Assembly (NCBI RefSeq): GCF_000005505.3
Contig: NC_016133.3
Location: forward strand, 58,679,237 to 58,743,236
Direction: 5' to 3'
Length of the DNA: 64,000 nt
From: Brachypodium distachyon
Lineage: Eukaryota; Streptophyta; Magnoliopsida; Poales; Poaceae
Shown here: in pieces, positions 38,657-48,959 of the stretch
How positions within the stretch are numbered: the stretch's first letter is position 1
Layout: each line of letters opens with the position of its first letter
Position numbers and translations under genes: made by a program
Notes under the pieces: generated by a model
What the model was told of the DNA's origin: nothing
The model's database searches: none
Seen by the model: only the letters and a program-made list of their open reading frames with translations

Positions 38657-41600
38657 TCAATCTGCAGCTTCTATGATGAGCTCCTTGAGCACGCATTTTA
38701 GGCTGGTTATCTTCTTTCGAGCTCTCTGCAAAAAAAAATGTCACAGAAAAGGTGAGCATTTTGGTTGATAGGGGAGCCCTGAGGATTAGGAGCTGCATTT
38801 GAGTTACCTTCTGAACCTCCGCGATTTTGATTTCGGCGTCGTTGAGCTGAGAGCCAACTGTTTTGTCAGCACGTTGGAGGAGCTTCTTGTGTGACGCTTC
38901 TGTTCATATAATATAATCATAAAAGGACACCATATGGTTCAGTGGTAATTCAGATGGCCATTGGTTAGAAACACGGAGCCTTTTCTAATTTATACACAGG
39001 TTCCTTGAAGTTGTTGTGATGAATTAATTCCATAAATAATGATAACAATGAGCCAAGACTGTAATTACTTCACTAATCAGTATTTCTTACAGTCATGTGA
39101 CAATGCAGATTTGACAATCATTCTTTTCAATTGAATGTGTGATTTAACAATATTATTCAGCAACAAACTTCACGCAGGAAACAATTTTGGAATAAAGAAT
39201 TGAAATGCCTGGATCAGTTATATGATACTCCCTCCGATCCTAAATTCTTGTCGTCGTTTTAGTACAAATTTGAACTAAAACAACAACAAGAATTTAGGAT
39301 CGGAGGGAGTACAATGTTCCCAATCTATAATTAGGGTGCTCCCATGTTGATAGTTCATAAGGCTCAGTTTTGACAAAGGTCAACATGGTTCCACGATTTT
39401 GGAAGTTGTAACAGTATCCATTTGTAATAAATGGTCCAGCAAGTAAATATTTCAATTCATTGTTCCAGTGTCAGGCTGGAAGTTGAACTTACTTTGCTTG
39501 TCAGCCACACCCTTAAGTTCGGCATGATATGCTTCAAAAGCCTCGAGAGAGTTCTTGCAACCAAGCAACTGTTGGTTAACCTCCTCCTTGAACTTCTCAT
39601 GTAGAACCCGTAACTGTTCTTGTTGCTCTGAAACCAGAAGACAGAGGGCCAGGTTATATTAATTTGAGCAGCCAACATTATTCAAGAGAAACAAAGGAAG
39701 ACATGTGGGAGAAAAGGTAAAGCATGTTCACAAACTAACATGCTTTTAGATTTCCCTCCACGTATGCATATCTTTACTCCTAGAAAAGACTCAGTTGATG
39801 GCGGCGGTCCATTACCTTCGGACTATGTCACAAATCATTCAGACGAGAATGAATGTGTACTATATAATCTAAGATAATACTCCTAGATAGTACACCATTC
39901 TCTCTAAGCATGTATTGTTAGTCTGTAGCAACGCACGGGTATTGTGCTAGTACAGTAAGGTCCACAAAGCTGCAGATAATAAATAAGGAAAAACGAAGTA
40001 TATTGGAATCGCGAGCAGATTCACTGCTGAACTAGAATTGTTTTCTCAAATAATTCTTTCTTGGCACGGCTTTTATGCATCAATGTCCAAAGATATTAAA
40101 GAACAAAATGAACCTATCCTTATGTTATGTTGAAGTTACCATATGTAGGGTCTAAATAACATGCTGCAACCAGATCATAACTGTATATGGTGTTATGGTT
40201 CTTCCCTGACGTCTAAGATGTAAATTGTATCCAAAAAGGTGAATTATGAGTAGTAAGATGGATTAAAACATCTTCATCCCACTATCAAAGATTAACTGCT
40301 TTCTGATTTCTGACTGACAGAAATCGTTGTCATAATTCACAGGTGCCCAAATTAATGGTTGCATTGACATAACAAAAACGGTACCTTCAAATGTTGATTC
40401 TAGCCGTTTCCTTTTAGTTTTTCCTGCGTTGACCAGCTTATCCCTGAGAGGTGAGAGCACAGTTAAATGCAAAGTATCAACATAGAGCTGCACTATATGT
40501 GATACTTTATATATCAAGCGTATATACAGATGGGTGTGCAAATGCAGATAATGAGATAAAATGTAGTTTCTTGGTAGCATAGGAACAAATCTTACACATC
40601 AGCCTGCATCTGCACCTCAACCCCCTCAAGGTGCTGGCGTATTATCTCTCCAGTAGCTGCAAGTATCTCAGAACTTTTGATGCTGGTTTCGGACTTGATC
40701 TTGGTTTGGAACCTTCCCAGCACCACTAACAACTGATCAAAAGCCCTGGTTCCAGTCGAGAAATGGAATCAAACCAACCAACAATCTCAGACCTAAGATA
40801 TATATCTGCGTATATGTGTATGTCCTTTTAATACAACTTAAGACGGACCTGATCAGGTAGTCATCTGAACATTGCACTGGTTCTTTGTCCGACATTATAG
40901 TTTCTTGTGTTCCTGAATAAATTAGTAAGGACATATTAGTTATGAACTGCAAACCATTAAAGAAAAGAAAGAAGGTAAATAGCTTTACCATTGGCAAAAG
41001 GGATAGGTGAAGGTAAGCGCTTTTTGCCACTTCTGCCCTCTTTAAGATGCGATTTCTTGTCCATATGTTCAAGAGGAGATTTATCAGGGCTGTCTACATC
41101 TGAAAGCCATTTGCGGGATTTATATCCTGCACATGAAGAATCAAACATTAGTACATCATGAGATTTATATTCTTTGTTTATTGCTATTAATTACGTTGTT
41201 TGATCACTTTAGTTCTAGAAAACAAATAACTCGAGCCACATGTTGTTGGAGTCTTGGAGATGTGTAAATTAGAGTGTGTGTGTATATAGTGATCAAACAA
41301 CGTAATTAATAGCAATAACCAAAGAATACTAAATGAAACACACTTAAAGTAGCATGCATACATATGACAGAATATGCCACATCTTGCTGTTACTACTGAA
41401 TGACTTCTGTCAGCAAGAACTTCGTACTATAACTAAGGTGTAGCTTATTAGCATACCAGTTAGAGAGCCTTAACCCTAAAGCAGTAAAACCATAGTAGGA
41501 TTTGGCACTGATAATAATTTAATTAATCAATGCAGGATTTGTATGAAAAATTATGTTAATACAGCAGATGCAAATAGTATGAATATTGGAGGCTCTGCTC

Positions 41601-43907
41601 CTATTTGTATAACTGGTAACTGACACATAGAGGGACCATTCGATTTATATCTATAGAGAAGAATGTGTTTCTTAGAAGAGTATTGACCTCATGCAGCAGA
41701 ATAGGAGGGGTAGTATTCTATAAACTGACACAGTCACCTTCTCTTCTATAAATGTAGCATGAAACCCAAAAGGATCAAAATATACTCTAGAAAATAGTGT
41801 TTTGCCTGTATGAAGTGTATGGCAGATTGTAAAGTTTGTATTCTGACCTTCTCCAAAGCTTGGAAGAGAAATTTGAGCCCCTTCATCTTCAGTTGGCGAA
41901 ATGGATGAAAGATATGGTTGTTTTCTGTTCTCTCTTTCTTCTGGAGAATTAGGAGATTCACTGCCAGGCAACTCATCAGTTTTATCCATTTCGTCCTGGA
42001 CATCAGAAATACATCAATGAGTGACAACAGATAGAGATACTCTGTTAAAAACTAATTAACTAAGGCTGGATATGCTTTAGAGATTTGAAGTCTACCAATG
42101 GCTCAGATCCTGGATCCGAAGAATAGGAACTTGATCTTGACCTGTTCACACTTTTTGGATATTTGGCGCTGTACATGTCATCATCTAGCATTTTACTTCT
42201 TTGGTGGGAGTCGTTTACATTAGCTGCAAAAGTAGGGCTTGCAAAGTCATCTGGCATGTCCCTGAATCTGTCTGCCAATGGACTTGCAAACTTCTCTCCA
42301 AGTTTACCATATATCTGAGGACTTGCCTCACGATCCCATGGGTACATTTTCGGTTCGGGTGATGGACTAGCAGCCGCAGACTGTGGCGAGTTAAAACTAT
42401 TCCCCCCTGCTGTCTGTGCCTGAGGATTTCTGTCTGGAGCTTTGTTCAAACTGTCATTCTCCTTCTGATGCAGTGAAGAAGAACAATTTCCCTTGTTGTT
42501 CGAAACATTCTGAGAAGAGAGCTTATCTTCACCACCATTCAGTGCCTTGGCCAGCAAATTTTCTGAAATCTCCATTTTCCGGGCCTCAACTTTAGCCATT
42601 TCATTCAGGATTTTCTCCCTTTTAGGGCTTCTAGAACAGCTCTCAGCAGTTTTTCCAGTTCGGGACAAAGAAGAAAAGGAGGTGGTTTTCTCTCCCTTAT
42701 TCTCTGATGGTACATTTTGAGAAGGCATCTGTCTTTCCCTATCATCATGTGTGGTCTTATGGGAAATCCTGTCAGAATAATGTATCTTCTTAGGCTCCAC
42801 TTTAGCCTTCCTATTCGAGCTTCTAAGATTTCTCAAGGAGCCAGAGTTACCAGTTACAGATTTCCCCACTGTTTTAGGTGTGCATTTCTCGTTGAAAACA
42901 AATACGTTGTCCAGCGTTTTCTGCTTGGGTGCAGAACGTGAGGTAGTAGACAATGGTTTCTTTGCACTCTGGCTCTTATTCTGCTGCTTGGAGGCTGCTG
43001 GTGCTTTCTTGCGTCCCAAGGTGCGAGTAATAGGTCTTATCTCAACTACTTGTGGAGTATCAGAATCTGACTCAATTGGATCGGAGGATGGTTTACACTT
43101 TGTATGGTTGGCTGTTTGACAGTTCAACAGATCAGGTGTCTTGATATTTTCAGGAACTGGCGAAGTGTAAAGCTTCTTATTCCCTGAGGATGGTCTGTTG
43201 GCGATTCGACTCTTAGGCAGGTCAGGTGCCTCAATGTCTTCAGGGTTTGGTGAAGCAACAGCCTCCTTGGTTTGTGAAGTACCACCAAGGATCTCCCAGA
43301 GCTTCATCCTGAGTATTTCGCTGGTGGGCTTGGTTTTGTCTGCAGATTCCACTTGGCGCTTTCCTTGTGAACTCACAAGTGGTGTCTTTTCTAATTGATC
43401 AAGCTGGCTATCTTGTTCTTTTCTTGTCCCAAAGGAAAAGGTTCCCGTTTGCTCACATGCATTATTATCAGGTTGTGACACAGAAACCTTAATAGAGACG
43501 GCTTCAGGTGCCTCTGTAGCAGATCCATCATGTTTTGCAACTTCTTGTGAGGCCCTGAGTGAAGCAACATAACCTTTAGGGGGTCTAGATCCTCCATCAG
43601 TTGCTTGAGACAAATTCCTCTCGAATGCAGGAACGTTAGCAGCATCTCTGCCTCTTGATACAGAACCTGCCCTCGGAATTGCGATGCCAATTGAGACCTT
43701 GGGGAATTTACCAGATGGATACTGGTTGCTGGCCAAGCTCCTCCAGTGATCACTTGATGTAGCCTAGACACATTATAATGCATGAATTGTTAAGTACTAG
43801 TGTACTACAATGAATGAACAGATGATTCTGAAATAGAAAACACATTCCACAATTTAGCAGAGGAAATTGCTACTCACTTTCTGGAGGTTCGGTAGCTCAA
43901 TTTCCAT
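38657..43907 (-). CDS. ASY3/PAIR3-type meiotic chromosome axis protein, ten coding exons
   Basis: ASY3 (PAIR3 in rice) is an axial-element coiled-coil protein that works with the HORMA protein ASY1 in synapsis and crossover formation. Exons on - are 43907-43878, 43763-42096, 41995-41848, 41126-40989, 40912-40849, 40745-40596, 40443-40385, 39627-39493, 38899-38808 and 38725-38657, which give about 850 residues. All phases agree. The first exon gives MEIELPNLQK; the second starts ATSSDHWRSLASNQYPSGKF. Family landmarks are the N-terminal VSIGI block, SEILRMKLWEILG, SDTPQVVEIRPITRTLGRKK, a long Ser/Lys-rich disordered middle, and a C-terminal coiled coil starting RAFDQLLVVLGRFQTKIKSE and ending ITSLKCVLKELIIEAAD. 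The second donor (TTG/gtagac at 42096/42095) is the best in-frame choice, but reading through it ends at a stop at 42060. I recall rice PAIR3 on another chromosome, so this could be a paralogue. Confidence 0.88.
39228..39309. mobile_element. Stowaway MITE, 82 bp, in an ASY3-like intron
   Basis: CTCCCTCCGATCCTAAATTC at the left and its near-perfect inverse GAATTTAGGATCGGAGGGAG at the right are flanked by TA (39226-39227 and 39310-39311). It lies in the intron 38900-39492. The inner sequence TTGTCGTCGTTTTAGTACAA matches the 36236 element and the remnant at 59742. Confidence 0.92.
41168..41328. repeat. Long hairpin in an ASY3-like intron (41-bp arms, 79-bp loop)
   Basis: The left arm 41168-41208 and right arm 41288-41328 are inverse complements over 41 bp with one mismatch. 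The core is ATTGCTATTAATTACGTTGT (left arm). It sits in the intron 41127-41847. The sequence could be a foldback MITE with long terminal repeats or a small-RNA precursor. No clear target-site duplication is visible. Confidence 0.85.
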
Positions 43908-45228
43908 CAGTGCAGCTGCTGAATTAATAATATGCCAAATTAACTGAGTCGAACCTGATAAATAGGAAACAACTGCATTAGACAAGCTTCCAACAATGTT
44001 AAAGCATATTTAAGAATCAAGTTAAGCTTCAGCATATACAGAATAGAAGCATCACCTAGAAAGCATGGTGCAGGGAAAAAAAACTTGGCAGCACATTTAC
44101 AGTATGCAGCCATATGAGAAAATGCAAAAACATGGGTTAAGGGGAAAAAGGAAAATCATACTTGACCCTTTATCTAGATGACAAGATAGAAGTAGATATG
44201 AGGTGCATCAATTAAAAGACATTAAAACCGTTTATGGAAATACTGTATGTGGCTATCACCTATCAGCCATGCCTGACAGGTTCACACAATGTAGAAATGA
44301 ACACTAACATTGAACTGCATCATATATGTCAAGTATAAACTGCTCGGACATGTCAAGTATAAATTGCTCATGTGGCTGCATTATATATGCCATTTTTGAA
44401 TGTATATGACGGGATACTGAGAACCCTAACATGAATTAATTTGCCATTGCAATACAAAACGGAGAATCAATTTAAACAGGCTGGTCGCAGTAAGACCAAC
44501 TCCACCAGCAGCCCTAGCCGATGCCCCCCATCCAACTCCCCAATTTAATTCGCATCCCAAATCCCTTCCGGGATCCCCCAAACTCGGCCGCCGGCTCGGG
44601 GCTCCCCATCCCACAAGGACTCCAACGCTCGCGATCGCGCTCCATCTGCCGCCGGACTAGACGCGGCTACACGGACCGGGCCGCTACCGCGACGAGGTAC
44701 GAGAAGGGGAGAACAGAAGGAAGGGAGAGAATGGGAGATCAGGCACCGGGGCGAACCGGATTTGTACGGGGCGGCGATGAAACCCGGAAGGCGAAGTGGA
44801 TCCGGGCGCCCAGCCGCGAGAGGCGGTGGCTGTCGGAGGCGGCGACTACGGCGGTTGAGGGAGGCGGCAACGGCGGCGGTTGATGCGACCAGGGACGGAG
44901 CTAGAATTCGCGGTTGGAGGGGGCTAGAACTAGATGAAGTGAGGACTGACCTTCCCTTGAGCGCTGGAGCAGATGAGCAGTGGAGGCGAGCCGGCGGCCA
45001 GGCGACGAGGAGACGGAAGCAATCGCCTGACGTTTTTTTTTTTTTTGAACTGAGCGCCTCTTTTTTGAAATTTTGAACTGAGCGCCTGAAGTCTTGACGA
45101 CAAATGAACAAACTCGATCTCTTCCGATGTGGGCATGTGGCCTACGGGCTTGTAAAGTTTCCTTGGACGGGCTTCGAAATGATTATTTTTTTCAGAAGTT
45201 GGGGCAGCCAGCAACCGGGGCTAATTAG

Positions 45229-45311
45229 TAATCGTTTAATGTTCTCGAAAAAAAAAGTAACCGTTTAATTTTCGCTAAAAAAAGTAATCATTTAATTTCG
45301 CTTAAAAAAAG
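45229..45311. repeat. Minisatellite, about three units of 27 bp
   Basis: Units of the form GTAA[TC]C[GA]TTTAAT...CGC/CTCG followed by an A-run begin at about 45229, 45257 and 45284. A further GTAATCGTTTAAT occurs at 45410, just after the Stowaway remnant, so that element may have split the array. Confidence 0.7.
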
Positions 45312-45340
45312 TATTCTGGTGACTTTTTATTACATGTACT

Positions 45341-45410
45341 ATACGTTTTTTAGGCATAAATACATTCATATTTTGACAAATTTGAGTCACTTAATATGAG
45401 ACGGAGGGAG
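45341..45410. mobile_element. Stowaway MITE remnant (one end)
   Basis: It ends in GAGACGGAGGGAG followed by TA and contains TTTTTTAGGCATAAATACAT, which matches the remnant at 9958-10029. The opposite end is not clear. Confidence 0.55.
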
Positions 45411-45955
45411 TAATCGTTTAATAAGATGACGAAGCAGAGGCTGCAAGAATTAAAATACGCTTTGTATATTTTGTGCAATACTGTAGCTCCAAACATTTTT
45501 GAGAAATATATATGTTTGGAGAAAGAAAAGGCAACGGCCAAGATCCCATCAATAGTCATTAACAACAATTGGCTAGTAGTATGATACAATGATTTATTCC
45601 AGGAAGTATACATATAAATACAACGCAACCTACGTGTGTACAAAATACATCTTCACTTTCTTCATCCATGCACGACTACTTAGAGTGTCGGCCAAACCAA
45701 AAAGGCCTAACCGACAAATTAACCTTGCACCTTGAAAGTACGCACTGCTAAAAAACCTAAGTTGAAGCACCGACTATAAATAAGAATAAACAAAGAAACA
45801 ATTGGATGCTAGCTGTTCTTATATGAAATCAACAAACGAAGACTTGTGAATTGTAATTAACGTTCCCTACGTTACATCGATCAGTACTGCAGTAGATCGA
45901 TCGAAGATACGAGAATTAATCCCCTGCTGGCGTAGTTTCTTGAGTTTGTTCGTCT

Positions 45956-46216
45956 CTACGGGGCGGCCGGGGGACAATGCAAGGTATGATCGTTTGTCTT
46001 CCCACACGGTTGCTGCCACTTTTTCTCGAACAGAGGTAGCTTGTGGCCTGGCCGTTCCGCCGGCGGCGCAGCGTTGGTGGATCCACCGGAGGAGGGTTCC
46101 CCGGCGGCGTTGACCTGGTCACCTTGCAACGGCCTCGTAGCTGTGGCCCGGGTCCATGAGCCGGAGATGGCCACGAGAACCAAGAGCATGGCCACGACAA
46201 GCTTCTTCCCGGCCAT
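45956..46216 (-). CDS. Small secreted peptide precursor, copy 3 (86 aa, C-terminal Cx9C motif)
   Basis: This is the third member of the family, intronless. The start MAGKKLVVAMLLVLVAISGS is almost identical to copy 1 from its second Met and is followed by TRATATRPLQGD. The middle has EPSSGGSTNAAPP. The Gln-Trp-Arg-Val-x-Met-Leu-Pro segment of the other copies is replaced by ERPGHKLPLFEKKW. The C-terminus is PCGKTNDHTLHCPPAAP, with the two cysteines kept at the same spacing. I start at the internal Met (46216) because it aligns with the other copies; an upstream in-frame Met at 46264 would add 16 residues that lack a signal-peptide character. Conservation of signal peptide, RPLQG and the Cys pair against a drifting middle is the expected pattern for a processed peptide hormone precursor. 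Confidence 0.78.
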   Translation of the reverse strand: MAGKKLVVAMLLVLVAISGSWTRATATRPLQGDQVNAAGEPSSGGSTNAAPPAERPGHKLPLFEKKWQQPCGKTNDHTLHCPPAAP

Positions 46217-46383
46217 CGTACGTGGACAATGGGGAGCTGAGAGATAATGGTGCAGTGATTCCAAGCCCTCTCTGTATATCGTGATTTTGAGCTATATCTC
46301 GATTGATCAAATTAACTGGCTGGCTAGGCTTTGCTCTATCTCTGTAGTATTGTTGTGAGCCTTTGTTTGTAGATCCAGCGGGC

Positions 46384-46390
46384 TTTTATA
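46384..46390 (-). promoter_or_regulatory. TATA box of peptide copy 3
   Basis: TATAAAA on the minus strand, about 170 bp upstream of the chosen ATG, in the position equivalent to the TATA boxes of copies 1 and 2. Confidence 0.6.
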
Positions 46391-47759
46391 AGGCCAAGCT
46401 TGCTAGCTCCCATGCATATACCTTGCATGTGGCAGAAACAAACTAGGAAAATTCCATGGGTTTTTTTTACGTGCGTGGCAGACCAGTTAATTTGACATGC
46501 ATACCAGTTCAAACTTCAAACTTCCAATGCATGCATCGACGCGGTTTTCTAGCATAGCTTGCTAGCCAGTAGAACAGCCAAGCCAACTCGATCCATATAC
46601 ATGCATGATATGTACGTCATGTGAAAAAGTCGGTCGGTCGACGCATGCACGCACTTTCTCACGACACCGAACTTGAAACAACTAACGACCGGCGCGATGG
46701 TTGCAAGGAGCGACAGGTTAATTTAGCGCCTTTCGGTCGTTGGGTCCCTTCCTTTCTGCCGTGGCCCCATGGGCGCGCTGGGAACTGCAAGTCGCGACAC
46801 GCACCTGGCAATGGGAAGACGGCGAACCGATCAAAGATTCAAAGTGTGTCCGGGACGCGGGCGCATTGCTACGACTGTCGTCGGTTCAAAGCGAAACAAC
46901 ACGTACTGTACGATCCAAAAGGGGCCGGAGAAAATGTCAGCGGACAACGATACGTACCGACGTTTTTGCATTGCATGCGCCGAAGCAACACTACTGTAGC
47001 TTGGCGTGGTCACGTTCCTAGTTCCTACGTATCGATGGAAATTCAAAGGGATAGTACGTCATGCATGGAGAACACTACTTCGCTAGCACCACGCAGGATG
47101 GAAACGAAATATTCGTACAAGAGGAAAAAGTAAGAAGGATGTCTGGGTTAAATTTCTTACGAGTTTCTTGATCTAAATTCACGAGCTACGTAGTAGCACG
47201 CATATGTTTTGGGTCAATTCGTAGGGTAATTTTTCTTGCCAAAAATTATATACTACTCCAGTAGCTAGCCTTCCGGAGATGTAAGTAATACGCTTAATTA
47301 TGAGCTCACCGAATCTGCCGTGTAAGTCGTTGAACTAGCCCAAGTCAAACATTCTCTGTTCAAGTCAAAGTCTGTCATTCAGTCACACAACCACGGAGAA
47401 TGACCGAGACACCGTTGGAGACGACCCGTGATACTCGTGCTCCGGACAAGAAGAACCCTCGGATGTTTTATAGCCTGAGTCCTGGCCATCGATCGGATGC
47501 ATGCATTTGAGTGGCCAGGATACTTGACCAGTCTAGTTCAGTGGCAGGTTTGACGCTACGGCAAAGTGCGTCGACGCGCCTTCAAAAAAAAAAAAAAAGA
47601 GTGCGTCGACGCATCTTGGCCCGCTACAGGATTTCCGTGCATGGTCTATCTTTTTAGTAACAATATGGCTTCATTGACTGATAGTTCTAAGAACAAAGAC
47701 GGATACATAAGAACTAAGTTTTGAAATTTCTACTGTATTTTTAATTTGAGGATACTTTA

Positions 47760-47872
47760 GGGCAACTTCAATGGACTTAAGTACCGGTCGTTGGAGCAAC
47801 TTTTACGATGAATAAAATATTTCAACCTTTACCTTCTAGTATCGACTTAAGTACCGAACTATTGAAGTTGCC
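47760..47872. mobile_element. Tourist-like MITE, 113 bp
   Basis: GGGCAACTTCAATGGACTTAAGTACCG-type left end (quoted in part: GGCAACTTCAAT) pairs with ATTGAAGTTGCC at the right. GACTTAAGTACCG also occurs near both ends. TTA flanks both sides (47757-47759 and 47873-47875). Confidence 0.85.
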
Positions 47873-48128
47873 TTAGGAAACAACAAAAAAATTAAAATAT
47901 GTGGGGACAGGGCCGCGGCACTCGGGCCTCCTTTCATCCTCGCGGTCCGAAATTGGGCGAGTTGGACAGGGGCCCAGGCATAGAATTTCCTGCATCCGGA
48001 GTTTGGTGGCAGGGTGGACCGTAGAGACCTTGGTGCACGATGCTCATGGCCCATGGAGGCCCGGGCCACCATCCGGCCCATCCCGACACACCTCTGTAAC
48101 GCGCCGTGTAGTAGCATGGACGGTGGGG

Positions 48129-48168
48129 CGACTCGAACCCGTGCTGCTCGATGTTGCTCTTTCCACGG
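48129..48168 (-). other. tRNA-like A and B boxes (possible SINE head)
   Basis: On the minus strand, CCGTGGAAAGAG is followed by GGGTTCGAGTCG at roughly the spacing of an RNA polymerase III internal promoter. The stretch does not fold into a complete tRNA by eye, so a degraded tRNA-derived SINE is more likely than a tRNA gene. Confidence 0.3.
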
Positions 48169-48570
48169 CTGTACTACTTGATATGCTTGCTGCATTTTAG
48201 GTGTTTGACGTAATGCCTCAAAGAAACGAGGTGTCTTGGAATGCAGACGTTGGTCCAGCGCGCAAAAGAGAAAATACTGTGGACTGATGATGGTTTATGT
48301 AGGACTGATGTAACTTTGAGTGCTTGCAAGTTTGAAATTGCACTGGTCGGGAAGATGATGTCCTTCATAAATTACTTTTTCTATCAATTTTTTTTCTCGA
48401 ACACGTCCTGGAAGCATGTCATTTTAACCTCAAGGAATTTACAAGATTTACAACATGAGCACTTCACACGCCAACGGCGAGGCCAAGAAAGAAAAATTTC
48501 GGAAAAAAACGACCGTCCTTGCCGTTTATTTAGCTTCGTCGTCAGTTTCTGCCTACGTATATATGATCAG

Positions 48571-48807
48571 CTAGCACCCGCCGTTTGGGTTCCAGGTCTG
48601 GCACGAGTGACTTGCTCCACCCGGCCCTTGCAGCTGTTGCAGATACACCTGCCGGATAAACCTGACGACGGAGTAGCCGGCGCCGGTGGCTTCCCCGGCC
48701 TGTTCCTCTCCCGCCAACGGCCGCGCCGCCACCGCCGAGAACGCCATCGCCATCATCACCACGATCATCACCGGCAGAACGAGCTTCGCCATCGCTGCGG
48801 CGGCCAT
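48571..48807 (-). CDS. Small secreted peptide precursor, copy 4 (78 aa, diverged Cx8C motif)
   Basis: This is a short intronless gene beside the peptide cluster. Its 78 residues start MAAAAMAKLVLPVMIVVMMA, a signal peptide that ends near AVAARPLAGEEQAGEA. This resembles the RPLQGD site of copies 1-3. A hydrophobic/basic helix-like segment (YSVVRFIRQVYLQQLQ) follows, and the C-terminus is GASHSCQTWNPNGGC, with two cysteines eight residues apart. The chain ends on the second Cys. It shares architecture with copies 1-3 but not the flanking DNA. A minus-strand TATA (TATATATAA at 48951-48959) lies about 150 bp upstream. Cys-x-Thr-x-Asn-Pro in the tail recalls the CTNIP-type phytocytokine consensus as I remember it. 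I cannot confirm that. Confidence 0.72.
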   Translation of the reverse strand: MAAAAMAKLVLPVMIVVMMAMAFSAVAARPLAGEEQAGEATGAGYSVVRFIRQVYLQQLQGPGGASHSCQTWNPNGGC

Positions 48808-48950
48808 AAGCTTTATGTATCTTCCCTCGCTCTTTTTTTTGCAGGTATTCCCCTCTCTTTTTGCCTAGCTATATCCTGAATCGGGTGCTGGAGGAGCTAG
48901 CTATGGAACTTAATTTACAATGTGCAAAGAAGGTACAGACTTCTGACATG

Positions 48951-48959
48951 TTATATATA
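48951..48959 (-). promoter_or_regulatory. TATA box of peptide copy 4
   Basis: On the minus strand this reads TATATATAA, about 145 bp upstream of the ATG at 48807. Confidence 0.5.

Larger units (their letters stand above)
43908..45955. other. Promoter and leader of the ASY3-like gene, plus 3' flank of peptide copy 3
   Basis: The GC-rich stretch at 44500-45000 probably contains the first non-coding exon and promoter of the ASY3-like gene. Beyond it lie a small tandem repeat (45229-45311), a Stowaway remnant (45341-45410) and the duplicated 3' flank of peptide copy 3 (from about 45585). Frames of 90-190 codons here show no domain. Confidence 0.55.
45585..47640. repeat. Duplication block C around peptide gene copy 3
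   Basis: This is the counterpart of blocks A and B. The promoter part contains TTTTACGTGCG, CCAGTTAATTTGACATGCAT and GACGCGGTTTTCTAGCATAG (46460-46560). The far part (47328-47540) closely follows block B, including GACCCGTGATACTCGTGCTC. Block C lies beyond the ASY3-like gene, about 9 kb from block B. Confidence 0.8.
46217..48570. other. Promoter of peptide copy 3 and repeats
   Basis: Up to about 47640 this is duplication block C. It ends with a 12-bp direct repeat, GTGCGTCGACGC (47566 and 47602), around a short A-tract. A Tourist MITE follows at 47760-47872, then a tRNA-like box pair at 48129-48168 on the minus strand. I see no other gene; a 212-codon frame here overlaps the fourth peptide gene in the wrong direction. 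Confidence 0.6.

Noticed and set aside
47566..47613. Second retroposon with GTGCGTCGACGC flanks and an A-tract
   Set aside because: The insert is only about 24 bp. Replication slippage at the A-run explains it equally well.
48100..48195. tRNA gene on the minus strand
   Set aside because: Box A- and B-like motifs are present, but I cannot form an acceptor stem or anticodon arm. A degraded SINE is more likely.
48241..48879. 212-codon + frame
   Set aside because: Its second half is the antisense of peptide copy 4, and the His/Arg-rich composition is an artefact.
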